Assembly (NCBI GenBank): GCA_021732145.1
Contig: JAKFVN010000013.1
Coordinates: 48,518 to 112,517 of the forward strand
Origin: Alphaproteobacteria bacterium
Lineage (GTDB): Bacteria; Pseudomonadota; Alphaproteobacteria; UBA9219; RGZA01
Direction: 5' to 3'
Length of the DNA: 64,000 nucleotides
Positions 37,657 through 47,911 of this stretch are shown here, piece after piece (positions within the stretch are counted from its first letter, which is position 1; each line of letters begins with the position of its first letter). Position numbers and translations under genes: made by a program. The notes under the pieces are model-generated. The model was not told the DNA's origin. It did no database searches and was given only the letters and a program-made list of their open reading frames with translations.

Positions 37657-37865
37657 GTATTATCACCGAAGTGAAGTTGACCCAGCTTTCCAGCCTTGGC
37701 ACCAAACGCGAATGGCATGGCGCGGAAGCATTGAAGTTTGCAGGCGCGCCATTGCCTGCAGGTATGATTTCACCCACCACCCGCATGTTGGCGGATATTC
37801 ACCGCAGCGTTTTATTGGCGCTGCGCGATGAGCTTTCCGGTCACACCCCGCAAGGGAATGCCTAG
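37653..37865 (+). CDS. Hypothetical protein
   Basis: 70 aa, 4-nt overlap with upstream ORF. Confidence 0.5.
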   Translation: MSIITEVKLTQLSSLGTKREWHGAEALKFAGAPLPAGMISPTTRMLADIHRSVLLALRDELSGHTPQGNA

Positions 37866-37926
37866 CCAACCAATCAGTCAAGCAAACGCAGCTTGACCGT
37901 TTCAATGGAATGTCGGCAAGGCTGGG

Positions 37927-39195
37927 TTACGCGCTTAGCTTCGCTTCCGTCAGTAATGCAATCTCGGCTTTTGTTTCCGCAGCGGCTGGCTTCACATAAA
38001 CCGGCTTGCCGGATGTGAATTCCGCAAGGCAGTGATTCATCACCGCATGCATGTCATTCGTTTGCTGCCAGCGCTGGCGCAAGCGTTCGGCTGCGGTGCC
38101 TTGTGCCATCATCTGGCGCAGGGTGCGCATTTCATCATGGTAGCCAAGCTTGGTCACGCTATCCGTGATGCGTTCCAGCCATTGGTCGATGTCGGTGCGC
38201 ATATGGGTGGTGGAACCATCAATATCCTTGATAAGGTCGGCCGATAAACCGTGGCGAATAGCGCGCCATTTGTTTTCACGCGCAATCCAGACCTTTGGCG
38301 GGTTCATGTGCACAAGCCATTCACCATTGGTTTCAAACCAATGGGCGAGTGCATGGGCAAACGCCACAATCGCTTTCATTTCCTGCATGTTGGTTGGCAT
38401 GTCGCACATGCGGAGTTCCAGCGTGCCGTAATGACAGCTTGGGCGCAAATCCCACCACAAATCCTTGATGTGCTTGATCACGCCGGAAACTTCCAGCGTT
38501 TTCACCTGCTGCTGGAAATCTTCCCATGTCTTGACGGAATGCAGCAGCGATGCGGTTGGCAATGCTTCATTCAGCATCGCGCGGTTGCTGTGCAGGCCCG
38601 TGTCATCGCCCTGCCAGAAGGGGGAGCTGGCTGACAGCGCCGTGAAATGCGGAATGAAATAGCGAAAGAAATTCATGAAGCGGATGCATTCGCGTTCCGA
38701 TTTCATAGCAATATGGATATGCATGCCGCAGGCAATCCATTGACGCATCACATGCTGGAAGCGATTAACGTTATCGAGATAGCGCTCATCGCCCCTGGTT
38801 TGCACATTGCGGTAATGCACGGATGGATGGCAGCCATTGGCGAGCGGCACGGCATGCAGCGACATGGCGATGCCGTTCAGCTCTTCATATAAGGTGCCCA
38901 GTTCCTTTTCAACGCCGTGCGCATCCTTTTGGATGCTGGTAATGATTTCCACCATCGACAGCGAAGCCTCGGGGGTGATGTTCTTGCTGCTCGAGAAAAT
39001 CTTCTGCACATCATCGGCAAATGGCACGGGCGCATGGGTTTCAGAATCAATAAGCTGAAACTCCGTTTCAACGCCGATGGTCATGTCCTTGTTGGCCTTG
39101 AACTCCGTCTGTTCGACAAGGCTGCGCTTGACGGCATCCTGCTTTGCGCCAAGGTTCTTAAGATTTGAGAGCGCCTTTACGAAATCGATAATCAT
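37927..39195 (-). CDS. YbdK-type carboxylate-amine ligase (GCS2 family)
   Basis: MTIGVETEFQLIDSETH, GMHIHIAMKSERECI, SSPFWQGDDTGLHSNRAML, TLELRMCDMPTN. Confidence 0.88.
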   Translation of the reverse strand: MIIDFVKALSNLKNLGAKQDAVKRSLVEQTEFKANKDMTIGVETEFQLIDSETHAPVPFADDVQKIFSSSKNITPEASLSMVEIITSIQKDAHGVEKELGTLYEELNGIAMSLHAVPLANGCHPSVHYRNVQTRGDERYLDNVNRFQHVMRQWIACGMHIHIAMKSERECIRFMNFFRYFIPHFTALSASSPFWQGDDTGLHSNRAMLNEALPTASLLHSVKTWEDFQQQVKTLEVSGVIKHIKDLWWDLRPSCHYGTLELRMCDMPTNMQEMKAIVAFAHALAHWFETNGEWLVHMNPPKVWIARENKWRAIRHGLSADLIKDIDGSTTHMRTDIDQWLERITDSVTKLGYHDEMRTLRQMMAQGTAAERLRQRWQQTNDMHAVMNHCLAEFTSGKPVYVKPAAAETKAEIALLTEAKLSA

Positions 39196-39356
39196 GCGTT
39201 GTCCTCTTTATATAAGTGTAAGCGTATAAGTTAAGAGCTTTGTCTTTTTTGAGTTGTTTTCGTGAGGGAAGAATGACTTAGCTCAGATATTTTTCCGATA
39301 ATCATCGACAGCGCGCGGTATAAAGAGCGCATAAACAGCAGATTTTTAATTAATTT

Positions 39357-39647
39357 TTATTTTGCCGTTAGATCAACAGCAGCAAGGTGTTGCGGCTGCT
39401 GTGCCTTGTTTTCAACCGCATCTGTGGGTTTTTTATCGCTGAATATTTTTGCAAAAAAATCAGCAGCGGGATTTTTATCTTCATTCGCCCATGATGATTC
39501 GCGCGGCGCGCTAAGAATCGTATCGGCTTTGGTGGGCGCATTAATGCGGAAGGTGGATGCTGCATGCGCAGGCGATGGCGTTGATACCAGAACGGCAAGC
39601 GCCATGAATGCCAATACGACAATCGTGAACAATGTGTATTCTTTCAT
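39357..39647 (-). CDS. Small exported hypothetical protein
   Basis: MKEYTLFTIVVLAFMALAVLVSTPSPAHAAS; GGAGG upstream. Confidence 0.55.
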   Translation of the reverse strand: MKEYTLFTIVVLAFMALAVLVSTPSPAHAASTFRINAPTKADTILSAPRESSWANEDKNPAADFFAKIFSDKKPTDAVENKAQQPQHLAAVDLTAK

Positions 39648-39817
39648 AACGCCTCCTTTAATGGTGTGACCTGAAGCAGACGCTAAGTCATGTACGTTTA
39701 AGGGGCGATATGATGTGCACATTGTTTGCATCAAATTGACATAAGTAATCCTCCTTTTGACCTGTGGGTTTAATGCGCGGAAAATCCGGATATATGGGCA
39801 CGAAGCCCATAACAACA

Positions 39818-39842
39818 AAGGCCGGGGGTTGGCCCGGCCTTT
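39818..39842. terminator. GC-rich hairpin terminator
   Basis: AAAGGCCGGG-N5-CCCGGCCTTT. Confidence 0.7.
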
Positions 39843-39865
39843 GCAACTGGCTAAGGATATGGGGA

Positions 39866-40033
39866 TTAGCGCTTTGAGCCGCTGACCTTTGCATAATCCT
39901 TGCTGCGTTCTTTTTCGCTGTTAATCGCAGGATTGGTTTGGCCACGATTCTTGCCTTGCATGTTCTGCTGTGACGGCTTGCTGTCTTTTTGGGTGGTTTG
40001 CTGCGTGCCTTGCTTCATGTTCATATCAGCCAT
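39866..40033 (-). CDS. Small Gln/Lys-rich hydrophilic protein
   Basis: MADMNMKQGTQQTTQKDSKPSQQNMQGKNRGQTNPAINSEKERSKDYAKVSGSKR; AGGAGAA upstream. Confidence 0.55.
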   Translation of the reverse strand: MADMNMKQGTQQTTQKDSKPSQQNMQGKNRGQTNPAINSEKERSKDYAKVSGSKR

Positions 40034-40262
40034 GATGTTCTCCTGCTGGTTGTTATACGAAAAGAAATGAAAATTGCTAAGATGCAAATCTTTTCAGGGA
40101 GCGCACCATACTGCGTCATCAGATTAAATTGCCATTCGGGATTTCCATTCATACGGGCCTTTCCAATTTATAAGAATTTTATAAAATAAAATTTTCACTC
40201 AATCGATAATTTATGCGTAATTGAATACTCCTGGCGCATTCCACATTTTAAGGAGATGCATC

Positions 40263-40349
40263 ATGAATTTTGGCAAAGGCTTGTTACTCTGGCTGCTTGG
40301 CATTCCGCTTCCCATCATCCTGTTAATCGCATTGCTGTGGCGCAACTAA
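40263..40349 (+). CDS. Small single-pass membrane protein, 28 aa (not in ORF track)
   Basis: MNFGKGLLLWLLGIPLPIILLIALLWRN with AAGGAG before the ATG; upstream of 40369 gene on the same strand. Confidence 0.55.
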   Translation: MNFGKGLLLWLLGIPLPIILLIALLWRN

Positions 40350-40368
40350 GTTACAAAGGGAGAGAGCC

Positions 40369-41244
40369 ATGAACGAATCCTACGCGCAAACCTATGAAGG
40401 TGCTGTATCAAACGGCACGGTGCATGAATCCAGAAGCGCTGGCGTATCATGGGCCGCCATTCTTGGCGGGTCGGTGGCGGCCAGCGGCATGCTGCTTATC
40501 TTATGGCCCGTTGCCAGCGCATTTGGCTTTGCGGCCGTATCGCCGTGGAATGTGTCGCAGCCCAACGCCACCCTGGGCGCGATGGCCATCATCTGGCTTA
40601 TCATTGTGCAGTGGCTGTCATCGGCGTTTGGCGGATACCTAACCGGGCGCTTGCGCACCAAATGGGTCGGGGCACACACCAATGAGGTATTCTTTCGTGA
40701 TACCGTACATGGATTCCTGTCATGGGCGCTTACGGCTGTAATCAGCGCATTGCTTCTGGCCGGATTTATTTCCCATTCCGCATCCATCACCACGCAAACT
40801 GCCCTGATGGCAGAAATGCGTGATGGCAAGAATGCAAATGACGATTTAAAAGGCCCGCTTGCCTATATGACGGATGGCTTGTTCCGCAATGATAGCGCGA
40901 ATAGCAGCGTGAATGACCGCGACAGAACGGAGGCCGCGCGCATTTTAGCAACTGGCCTGTCAGATAAAGGCATTGAGCAGCAAGATCGCGCATATCTTGT
41001 GCGCTTAATCAATGTACGCAGCGGCGTTGCGGAGCCCGAAGCCAACCGCCGCATTGATGATGCGGTCGTGAAGGAAAAGCAAGCGGTTGATCAATTCCGC
41101 AAAGGCGCGTCCGCGCTTTCCATCTTCACGGTCATCTCCATGCTGATTGGGGCGTTGGTTGCCTGCGCGGCAGCGGCGCTTGGCGGTGCGCACCGCGACG
41201 AGCATTACGAAACTGGCAAAATAAGCTGCGCCAAATCAACATAA
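40369..41244 (+). CDS. Membrane protein, function unknown
   Basis: VSWAAILGGSVAASGMLLILWPVASAFGFAAVSPW; about four transmembrane helices. Confidence 0.65.
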   Translation: MNESYAQTYEGAVSNGTVHESRSAGVSWAAILGGSVAASGMLLILWPVASAFGFAAVSPWNVSQPNATLGAMAIIWLIIVQWLSSAFGGYLTGRLRTKWVGAHTNEVFFRDTVHGFLSWALTAVISALLLAGFISHSASITTQTALMAEMRDGKNANDDLKGPLAYMTDGLFRNDSANSSVNDRDRTEAARILATGLSDKGIEQQDRAYLVRLINVRSGVAEPEANRRIDDAVVKEKQAVDQFRKGASALSIFTVISMLIGALVACAAAALGGAHRDEHYETGKISCAKST

Positions 41245-41266
41245 GTAATAAGTGTGGCGAAGCATA

Positions 41267-41300
41267 AAACCCTGCCTTTTTATTAAGGCAGGGTTTTTTA
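41267..41300 (+). terminator. Rho-independent terminator
   Basis: AAACCCTGCCTT...AAGGCAGGGTTTTTT. Confidence 0.85.
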
Positions 41301-41416
41301 CTGGGTTTTCTTATTAATTTTTATGGCGTGCTTATACAGCTCAAAACTGCTGCGAATAGTTTCCTGAGAGCCGATATGAAAATCTCCATCTCACCAAAGA
41401 CCAAAAGGAGTTTGAT

Positions 41417-42226
41417 ATGAAAGTTCTAAATCTGCTTATGACCGCATCCATTTTATGTCTGAGTGTTTCATCTGCTGAAGCCGCAACCATCAGCGACAAG
41501 AAAGTGGTGCGCAGTGAAAACGGCCAGATTGTTCGTGCCCGTTTGAACGGCACGTGCGTGCGCACCGATTGGCAAAGCACGGGCGATCCGTGTGCGCCTG
41601 TTCCGCCAGCACCAAAGGTTGCAGCATATATTCCGCCCCCAGCACCTCCGCCACCGCCCGCGCCCGTTGTGGTTCAACAGCGCCGCGATGTGCTGACATC
41701 GGATGAAAAGATTGTGTACTTTAATTTTAACAGTGCTGTCTTGACGCCGGGCGCAAAAACCAAGCTGGATAGCGTGGCATCCAAGCTGTCGGCGGCTTCG
41801 GCCGTGCGCGGCGCGGATATTGTGGGTTATGCTGACCGCATCGGCTCGAATTCATATAATGTGGCGCTGTCAGAAAAACGGGCTGCTGCCGTGCATGATT
41901 ATCTGGCAGGGCGCGGTTACTTGAATACGCAAGTGGCAAAAGTGCGCGGGTTAGGCAAAAGCCAGCCGATTACCCATTGCCCTAAAAACGAGTCGCGCAA
42001 TGCGCAGATTGAATGCCTTGGCGCTGACCGCCGCGTAGAACTGGAAGTGCAATACACCAAGACGGAAGTGAACAATGTGCTGGTGCAACCGCCTGCATAC
42101 GCGCCGCAACCTGCACCGCAAGCTGCGCAGCAACCAATGCCAGCCGCTTACCCCGTGCAGGGTGAATTGCAGCCAGTACCCGACCAGGGGAAGGTTGTGT
42201 ATCGCTCAGTTGCTGGCGTTCAGTAA
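41417..42226 (+). CDS. OmpA family outer membrane protein
   Basis: YFNFNSAVLTPGAKTKLDSVASKL...IVGYADRIGSNSYNVALSEKRAAAVHDYLAGRG...DRRVELEVQ. Confidence 0.9.
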   Translation: MKVLNLLMTASILCLSVSSAEAATISDKKVVRSENGQIVRARLNGTCVRTDWQSTGDPCAPVPPAPKVAAYIPPPAPPPPPAPVVVQQRRDVLTSDEKIVYFNFNSAVLTPGAKTKLDSVASKLSAASAVRGADIVGYADRIGSNSYNVALSEKRAAAVHDYLAGRGYLNTQVAKVRGLGKSQPITHCPKNESRNAQIECLGADRRVELEVQYTKTEVNNVLVQPPAYAPQPAPQAAQQPMPAAYPVQGELQPVPDQGKVVYRSVAGVQ

Positions 42227-42345
42227 TCTCTAACTGCGGCGTTGGCTTTTTGCGTCTATCTGCGCTTCCGGTGCTCACGTACTAAAACGTACGCTGCGCT
42301 CCGGTTCTCGATAGCCATCAAAAATCCTTAGCCGCAGCGAGATTA
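42224..42345. repeat. Mosaic intergenic hairpin element, copy 3
   Basis: TAATCTC-TAAC-TGCGGC-GTTGGCTTTTTG...CAAAAATCCTTA-GCCGCA-GC-GAGATTA; internal GGTGCTCACGTACTAAAACGTACGCTGCGCTCCGGTTCTCG. Confidence 0.78.
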
Positions 42346-42361
42346 TAAGTAATGCTTGGTT

Positions 42362-43876
42362 CTAGTGACCTAAGAACATCAGATAAGCTGGGTTATTCGT
42401 TTCTTCTTCATACGGATAACCCAGCTTGTTCAATTGCTGGATAAAATGCGCACGGTCTTTTTGCGGGATTTCAACGCCGACCAATACACGCCCGTAATCC
42501 GCGCCGTGATTGCGGTAATGGAATAGCGTGATGTTCCAGCTGGCTTCCATGCTATCCAGGAATTTCATCAGCGCGCCGGGGCGTTCCGGAAATTCAAAGC
42601 GCAATAGCATTTCATTGTGCAGATTTGGCGCGCGGCCACCCACCATGTAGCGGATGTGCAGCTTGGCGGTTTCATCCGCGCTCATGTCTATCGCCCTGTA
42701 TCCGGCTTTCGCCAGTTCCGTGATGATTTTTTCCTTTTCGGTATGCGCGTGTTCCATGCGCAGGCCCACAAACACATGCGCGTCATGTCCCGCTGCATAG
42801 CGGTAATTGAATTCGGTGACGATGCGCGGCCCCAGCAATTGCACAAAGCGGCGATAGCTGCCGGGTTCTTCGGGAATGGTCACGCCCAGCAGAATTTCGC
42901 GGTCTTCACCGATTTCAGCGCGTTCCGCGACATGGCGCAGACGGTCAAAATTCATATTCGCGCCGCTGTTGATGGCAATCAGCGCGCCGCTGCGTGTTGG
43001 GTTGTTTTCAACATAGGTTTTAAGGCCAGCCAAGGCGAGTGCGCCAGCGGGTTCGGCAATAACGCGCATATCTTCAAAAATATCTTTAATCGCGGCGCAC
43101 ATTTCATCGGTATTTGCTGTCAGCACATCATCCAGCAATTCGCGGCAGATGCGGAATGTTTCTTCGCCCGCTTGGCGCACGGCAACGCCGTCAGCAAATA
43201 AGCCAACGCGGTTTAAGATGATGCGTTCGCCAGCGGCAATCGCGCCTTTCATGGATGCGGCATCAACTGGCTCAACGCCAATGACTTTCACATGCGGCTG
43301 AAAATGTTTGATGTAGGCCGCAACGCCAGCAGCCAAGCCGCCGCCGCCGATGGGAACAAACACGGCTTCGATCGGGCCATGATATTGCTGCAAGATTTCC
43401 ATGCCAATCGTGCCCTGGCCCGCAATTACATCCGCATCATCATAGGGGTGAATGAAGGTCAGCTGGTGCTTTTTTTCCAGATCACGCGCGTGCACATAGG
43501 CTTCATCAAAGGTGTCGCCATGCAGCACGACATTGCCGCCAAAATAACGTACCGCATCAATCTTGATGGGCGGGGTGGTGATGGGCATGACAATCATCGC
43601 CTTGATGCCAAGGCGCTGCGCGGACAATGCAACGCCCTGCGCGTGATTGCCGGCGGATGCGCAAATCACGCCGGCCTTGCGGGCCGATTGCGGCAATTGC
43701 GCGATGCGGTTATAGGCACCGCGCAGCTTGAATGAAAACACGGGCTGTAAATCTTCGCGCTTTAACATGATTTCAGCGTCGATGCGACGGCTGAGGCGCG
43801 GCATTTCATCGAGCGATGTTTTTAAAGCGATATCGTAAACCTGTGCGCCTTCAATTTTCTTGATGTAGTCAGTCAT
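42362..43876 (-). CDS. ilvA: Threonine ammonia-lyase, biosynthetic
   Basis: LKREDLQPVFSFKLRGAYNRI, ASAGNHAQGVALSAQRLG, PIGGGGLAAGVAAYIK; C-terminal ACT-like repeats. Confidence 0.95.
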   Translation of the reverse strand: MTDYIKKIEGAQVYDIALKTSLDEMPRLSRRIDAEIMLKREDLQPVFSFKLRGAYNRIAQLPQSARKAGVICASAGNHAQGVALSAQRLGIKAMIVMPITTPPIKIDAVRYFGGNVVLHGDTFDEAYVHARDLEKKHQLTFIHPYDDADVIAGQGTIGMEILQQYHGPIEAVFVPIGGGGLAAGVAAYIKHFQPHVKVIGVEPVDAASMKGAIAAGERIILNRVGLFADGVAVRQAGEETFRICRELLDDVLTANTDEMCAAIKDIFEDMRVIAEPAGALALAGLKTYVENNPTRSGALIAINSGANMNFDRLRHVAERAEIGEDREILLGVTIPEEPGSYRRFVQLLGPRIVTEFNYRYAAGHDAHVFVGLRMEHAHTEKEKIITELAKAGYRAIDMSADETAKLHIRYMVGGRAPNLHNEMLLRFEFPERPGALMKFLDSMEASWNITLFHYRNHGADYGRVLVGVEIPQKDRAHFIQQLNKLGYPYEEETNNPAYLMFLGH

Positions 43877-44305
43877 CGTTTCTTAAGCTCATTCCTTGAT
43901 TGATGAATATCGCCGTTTCATGCCCTAATGCCAAGCAGATACGAAATATCTGTAAAATATGGGCATTTGATGCTGGTTTTACGAAGCCGGCGCGCGGTCT
44001 GTATATCAATTCAACGCATTTATTTCCTAAAATGGCGCATGATTGATGGAGCACGACATGGCACGGCAAGCCGCGCAATACATATTCAAGGGTCAGCATT
44101 GGACGTTTCGCAGCACCAGACAGGGCGCGTGGTTTTTAAAGGCTGCCCGGCAATTCATATGCTGGGGAACGGTGAATAACATATTGAAAATGCCCGGTTC
44201 GCAAGGCGTTCTTTGCGGAAAACTTATATCGCCGCCTGAGCATCCAACTGTGAATTGATAAAAGCGGGGCTAGGCTCCTCCTTGCTAACCAAAAGGAGAG
44301 ACCTT

Positions 44306-44479
44306 ATGAAACATTCAGCTATTCATTCTGCATTTAGTGATGAGATGTTAGACGATTGCGTTCTTCCTGAAACCAATGTGCTGGAGGAAATGGGCATCTT
44401 TGACTGCGAAAACCTGGACGAACTGACCCATGACGTGGCCGGCCACCATGAATATGAATCATGGGATAGCCAGCGATAA
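44306..44479 (+). CDS. Small acidic hypothetical protein
   Basis: 57 aa with strong RBS AAAAGGAGAG. Confidence 0.5.
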   Translation: MKHSAIHSAFSDEMLDDCVLPETNVLEEMGIFDCENLDELTHDVAGHHEYESWDSQR

Positions 44480-44484
44480 TCCGC

Positions 44485-45600
44485 ATGACCGGTGCCGTAA
44501 ATGAAGAGGATGACGGGCAACAGGCGCGGCTGCGGACGCTAGCGCGCTATTGCACGATTTTCATCGGCGTGTTCGCGGTTATTGCGGCGCTCAAGCTGAC
44601 GGCGCATATCATGGTGCCGCTGGTGCTGGCGCTATTCCTTATCCTGATTGCATGGCCGTTTAAAAGCTGGCTGGATGAACGGCTTGATGCGCGATTGCCC
44701 AAATCGCTGAGCTATGCCGGTTCGTTTATCGCCATCACGCTGATGATGGTCACGCTGATTGTGATTGTGTGGATCAGTGCGCTAGAAATTGCCGAGCAGC
44801 AATCGGCCTACCGCGATGGGTTCCAGCAATTTCTAACGCACGCCAAGCAGGAATTATCACGCAAGGGCGTAAGCACCAAAGCAACCATGAGCCTTGATGA
44901 TATCCGCGTCATGGCGATGATGTTGGCAGATAATTTCAAGGAAGGCATCATCATCTTCTGTTTGATGATTTCGTATATCCTGCTTGCTATTCCTGAGGTA
45001 TCCAGTTGGAAAACCAAGCTTACCCGCTGCATCAGCCCGGCGCACAGCAGCCATGTCATGAATACTGCTTCTGAAATCGCGATATCCTATCAAAAGTACA
45101 TGGCGTTTGTGGTCACCAGCGGCGCGTTCAACGCGTGCCTGACGTATGTGCTGGCGATGATGCTGCATCTGGATTTCCCCGTGACATGGGGCGTGGTTAT
45201 TTTCCTTCTCAATTTCGTGCCAACGCTTGGCCCGTCACTGATGCCGTTTTTAATGACAGCGGTGGCCTTCGTGCAGTTTGATGCAGGCAGCATGATGCCT
45301 TATGTCGTGTTCATTGCGGTGAGCGCCGTGCAGCTTATCGTTATCTATGTGATTGAGCCGCGCATTCCCAAAGATGAAACGCAGCTTTCCGCGCTGGTGG
45401 TTTTATTCTCTCTGACCTTTTGGGGTTATGTGTGGGGGCTGACGGGGATGCTGCTGTCAACGCCGCTGACTATGGGGATTGTCATTGCCTTCCGCCATTT
45501 CAAGGATACGCAGTGGATGGCCTGCATGCTGTGCGAAGCGCCAAAAGACATGCCCACGCGCTCTAATCTGCTGGATGTTAAGAAAACCCGGCGGAATTAA
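44485..45600 (+). CDS. AI-2E family transporter
   Basis: Multiple transmembrane helices; VTWGVVIFLLNFVPTLGPSL, VIYVIEPRIPKDETQLSALVVLFSLTFWGYVWGLTGMLLSTPLT. Confidence 0.88.
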   Translation: MTGAVNEEDDGQQARLRTLARYCTIFIGVFAVIAALKLTAHIMVPLVLALFLILIAWPFKSWLDERLDARLPKSLSYAGSFIAITLMMVTLIVIVWISALEIAEQQSAYRDGFQQFLTHAKQELSRKGVSTKATMSLDDIRVMAMMLADNFKEGIIIFCLMISYILLAIPEVSSWKTKLTRCISPAHSSHVMNTASEIAISYQKYMAFVVTSGAFNACLTYVLAMMLHLDFPVTWGVVIFLLNFVPTLGPSLMPFLMTAVAFVQFDAGSMMPYVVFIAVSAVQLIVIYVIEPRIPKDETQLSALVVLFSLTFWGYVWGLTGMLLSTPLTMGIVIAFRHFKDTQWMACMLCEAPKDMPTRSNLLDVKKTRRN

Positions 45601-45717
45601 TCCTTTCTTATGGAGAATTTATAAAACCATGCGCAAAGCATGGTCGCGAATTAGCACAGCTTGCCGCACCATTTGCGCACATCGTCACGACAAGGGTTCC
45701 CTTAAAGGAGTACAGAC

Positions 45718-46341
45718 ATGCCTTACGCAAAACAGATTACTCATGCATATGACATGCGTCATGATGGTTCGGTAGGCCTGTGGCCTTCGCAGCAGGATTT
45801 GCGCGATGCACGCACCCAGTTCTCCATCATGCGCAAGCGCATGAAGGCAGCCGCAATTGCCAACGCCAATGCGCAACCCAAAATCATGAAGCCGGATCAT
45901 GAAAAGACGTATGACGCGAGCCGCCTGACGTTTCATGCATCCCCCTTGTTCAAGAGCGAGGAAGTGATTGAACGCGTGGTGAACATATTGCTGGTGCTTA
46001 CCATATTGTTTGTGGTGGCGTGGTTATCGTTATCCATCGTGACGCATGATGATTTTGCATTTCGCCGCCCGGTCGTTGACATGAGCCAGCTGGAGCCGGT
46101 CATTGATGCACAAAAAATGCCGCCCGTGGCAGCTAATCAACTTTTGTCTGGAGAATTTCTTCCTGATATAGGCAAGCCCATAAACCTTAACCAGGTTTCG
46201 GGCGGGCAAGTGATGCGCTTGCCGCCCCCTCCGCCAAGCTTGGAAGACATTGAAGCCATAGAAGCCGATGACGGCATGATTGCTGGTCATGGAGCAAGCG
46301 CCTGGGGCCAAGGCGGCGCTCTTCACCAGTTCGATATTTAA
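45718..46341 (+). CDS. Hypothetical single-pass membrane protein
   Basis: 207 aa with one hydrophobic segment VVNILLVLTILFVVAWLSLSIV. Confidence 0.6.
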   Translation: MPYAKQITHAYDMRHDGSVGLWPSQQDLRDARTQFSIMRKRMKAAAIANANAQPKIMKPDHEKTYDASRLTFHASPLFKSEEVIERVVNILLVLTILFVVAWLSLSIVTHDDFAFRRPVVDMSQLEPVIDAQKMPPVAANQLLSGEFLPDIGKPINLNQVSGGQVMRLPPPPPSLEDIEAIEADDGMIAGHGASAWGQGGALHQFDI

Positions 46342-46350
46342 AGCATATCC

Positions 46351-46818
46351 TTAAAGCATATCATCAACGATTTCCTTGATGAAGTGATTAAGCTTATGAT
46401 TGGCTTCATTCACCTTTGCGACCGCTTTTGAATAATCATGGGCGTTATCGCTGGTGGTGGCGCAAGGGCTTTCATCATCAATCCGCAACTGGTCATTTAA
46501 CAGGCCGCTCAAGCGTTCCTTGGCATCGCCCAGCAGCTCCGCGCTTTTATCGGCGATTCTCAGTTCCCTTCCGGTGGGCTGCTGCACGTTCATTTCGCGT
46601 GCCATGTTGGTGAGCATGATTTCGGCAATTTCCAGGTCATCGCGGCTCTCGTCATCGCTTTCGATGCAATCATGGTATCGGGTACGCACGGTTTCGATGC
46701 TGTTGATGGCATCCGCAATGTCTTTTTTTAATTCCTGCTTATCCGGATGAATATCATCATGCGAGCTGGCATGCTCCGTTTCACCTTTTAGCCATTTACG
46801 GTATTGCAGCGTGTACAT
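46351..46818 (-). CDS. Hypothetical acidic protein
   Basis: 155 aa, coding composition, AGGAGC upstream. Confidence 0.55.
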   Translation of the reverse strand: MYTLQYRKWLKGETEHASSHDDIHPDKQELKKDIADAINSIETVRTRYHDCIESDDESRDDLEIAEIMLTNMAREMNVQQPTGRELRIADKSAELLGDAKERLSGLLNDQLRIDDESPCATTSDNAHDYSKAVAKVNEANHKLNHFIKEIVDDML

Positions 46819-47044
46819 GAAAAGCTCCTGTTATTACCCATGTTCAAAAAGCGATTGTTTCGAAAATTAGATAAAATTGCTGTTGTTGAAATGGAGCGCA
46901 TTATCAAAACCCCCTAAATCACAAGGATTTTTATGCATTTTTTATGGCCGGGGGCGTGAATGATGATGGCAGCTTAAGCAAACAATTCGTTAGGCTTTTT
47001 CATCTACTATGACAGATGAGAGACCCGGTTTATTGAGGTGAGGC

Positions 47045-47314
47045 ATGATGAACCAAAATCAAATGAACCAGAATCAGATGTCTGGACAGGTATATGGTTC
47101 CGAATTCATTCAGCAATGGGACCAGTTCAAGGGCGAAGCCAAATGGCACTGGGACAAGTTTACGGATGATACGCTGACCGAGATTGAAGGCAGCCGCGAG
47201 CGCCTTGCCACGAAAATCCAGGAATATTATGGGATTGCGCGCGAAGACGCGCACCGGCAAATTGAAGCGTTTGAAATGCGATGCAAGAAAAGATGCAGGA
47301 ACGATTTTGTATAA
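47045..47314 (+). CDS. CsbD-like stress protein
   Basis: QQWDQFKGEAKWHWDKFTDDTLTEIEGSRERLATKIQEYYGIAREDAHRQIEAFE. Confidence 0.8.
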   Translation: MMNQNQMNQNQMSGQVYGSEFIQQWDQFKGEAKWHWDKFTDDTLTEIEGSRERLATKIQEYYGIAREDAHRQIEAFEMRCKKRCRNDFV

Positions 47315-47367
47315 TAGGGTGTTGCACCCTATCGGGCCACAGCACACCAAAAAGGTGGGCCCTACAG

Positions 47368-47396
47368 AAAAAGCCGGGACATGTTCCCGGCTTTTT
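47368..47396 (+). terminator. Rho-independent terminator
   Basis: AAAAAGCCGGGA-N-TCCCGGCTTTTT. Confidence 0.8.
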
Positions 47397-47546
47397 CATG
47401 TCTTGATGCGGGATTTATAATGCGCATTCTTCAACGCATGGCATCCTGAGGCATTTTATGAAAATCTGCGCATATCAAACCAGCAGGGGAACATGCCTAT
47501 GCCACGTTTTACCAAGAAAACCACATCACACCACGAGGAGGAAACC

Positions 47547-47876
47547 ATGAGCACCGCCGCACAGCGTGAAATGAAGGAATTGCGCGAACAAGTGGATATG
47601 CTGACCGAGCTGTTCAAGCAGCGCGGCAAGGAAGGCGTGCGTACGGCGCGCAAGGCCATTCAGGAAGAAAGCAATATCATCAATTTAACATCCGAAGATA
47701 TTGCACGCATGGCCAAAAAGGCTGGCAAGCAAGCGCGCGATTTTGTCGAGCACAGAATTGAAGATGCCGAAGAAGCCTATTCGGAAGTGGAAGACAAAAT
47801 CCACAAGAACCCGTTGCAGGCGGTTGCGATTGCCGCAGGCGGCGGATTGCTGCTCGGGCTTTTGATGAAAAAGTAA
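47547..47876 (+). CDS. DUF883 (ElaB/YqjD-like) protein
   Basis: KELREQVDMLTELFKQRG...KIHKNPLQAVAIAAGGGLLLGLLMKK. Confidence 0.8.
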   Translation: MSTAAQREMKELREQVDMLTELFKQRGKEGVRTARKAIQEESNIINLTSEDIARMAKKAGKQARDFVEHRIEDAEEAYSEVEDKIHKNPLQAVAIAAGGGLLLGLLMKK

Positions 47877-47911
47877 ACCTTCCATAATGCTTCTAAGGTA
47901 AGGAACATCAC

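Noticed and set aside
42617-43735. + strand ORFs of 194 and 147 aa opposite ilvA
   Set aside because: Shadow ORFs of a well-supported ilvA gene.
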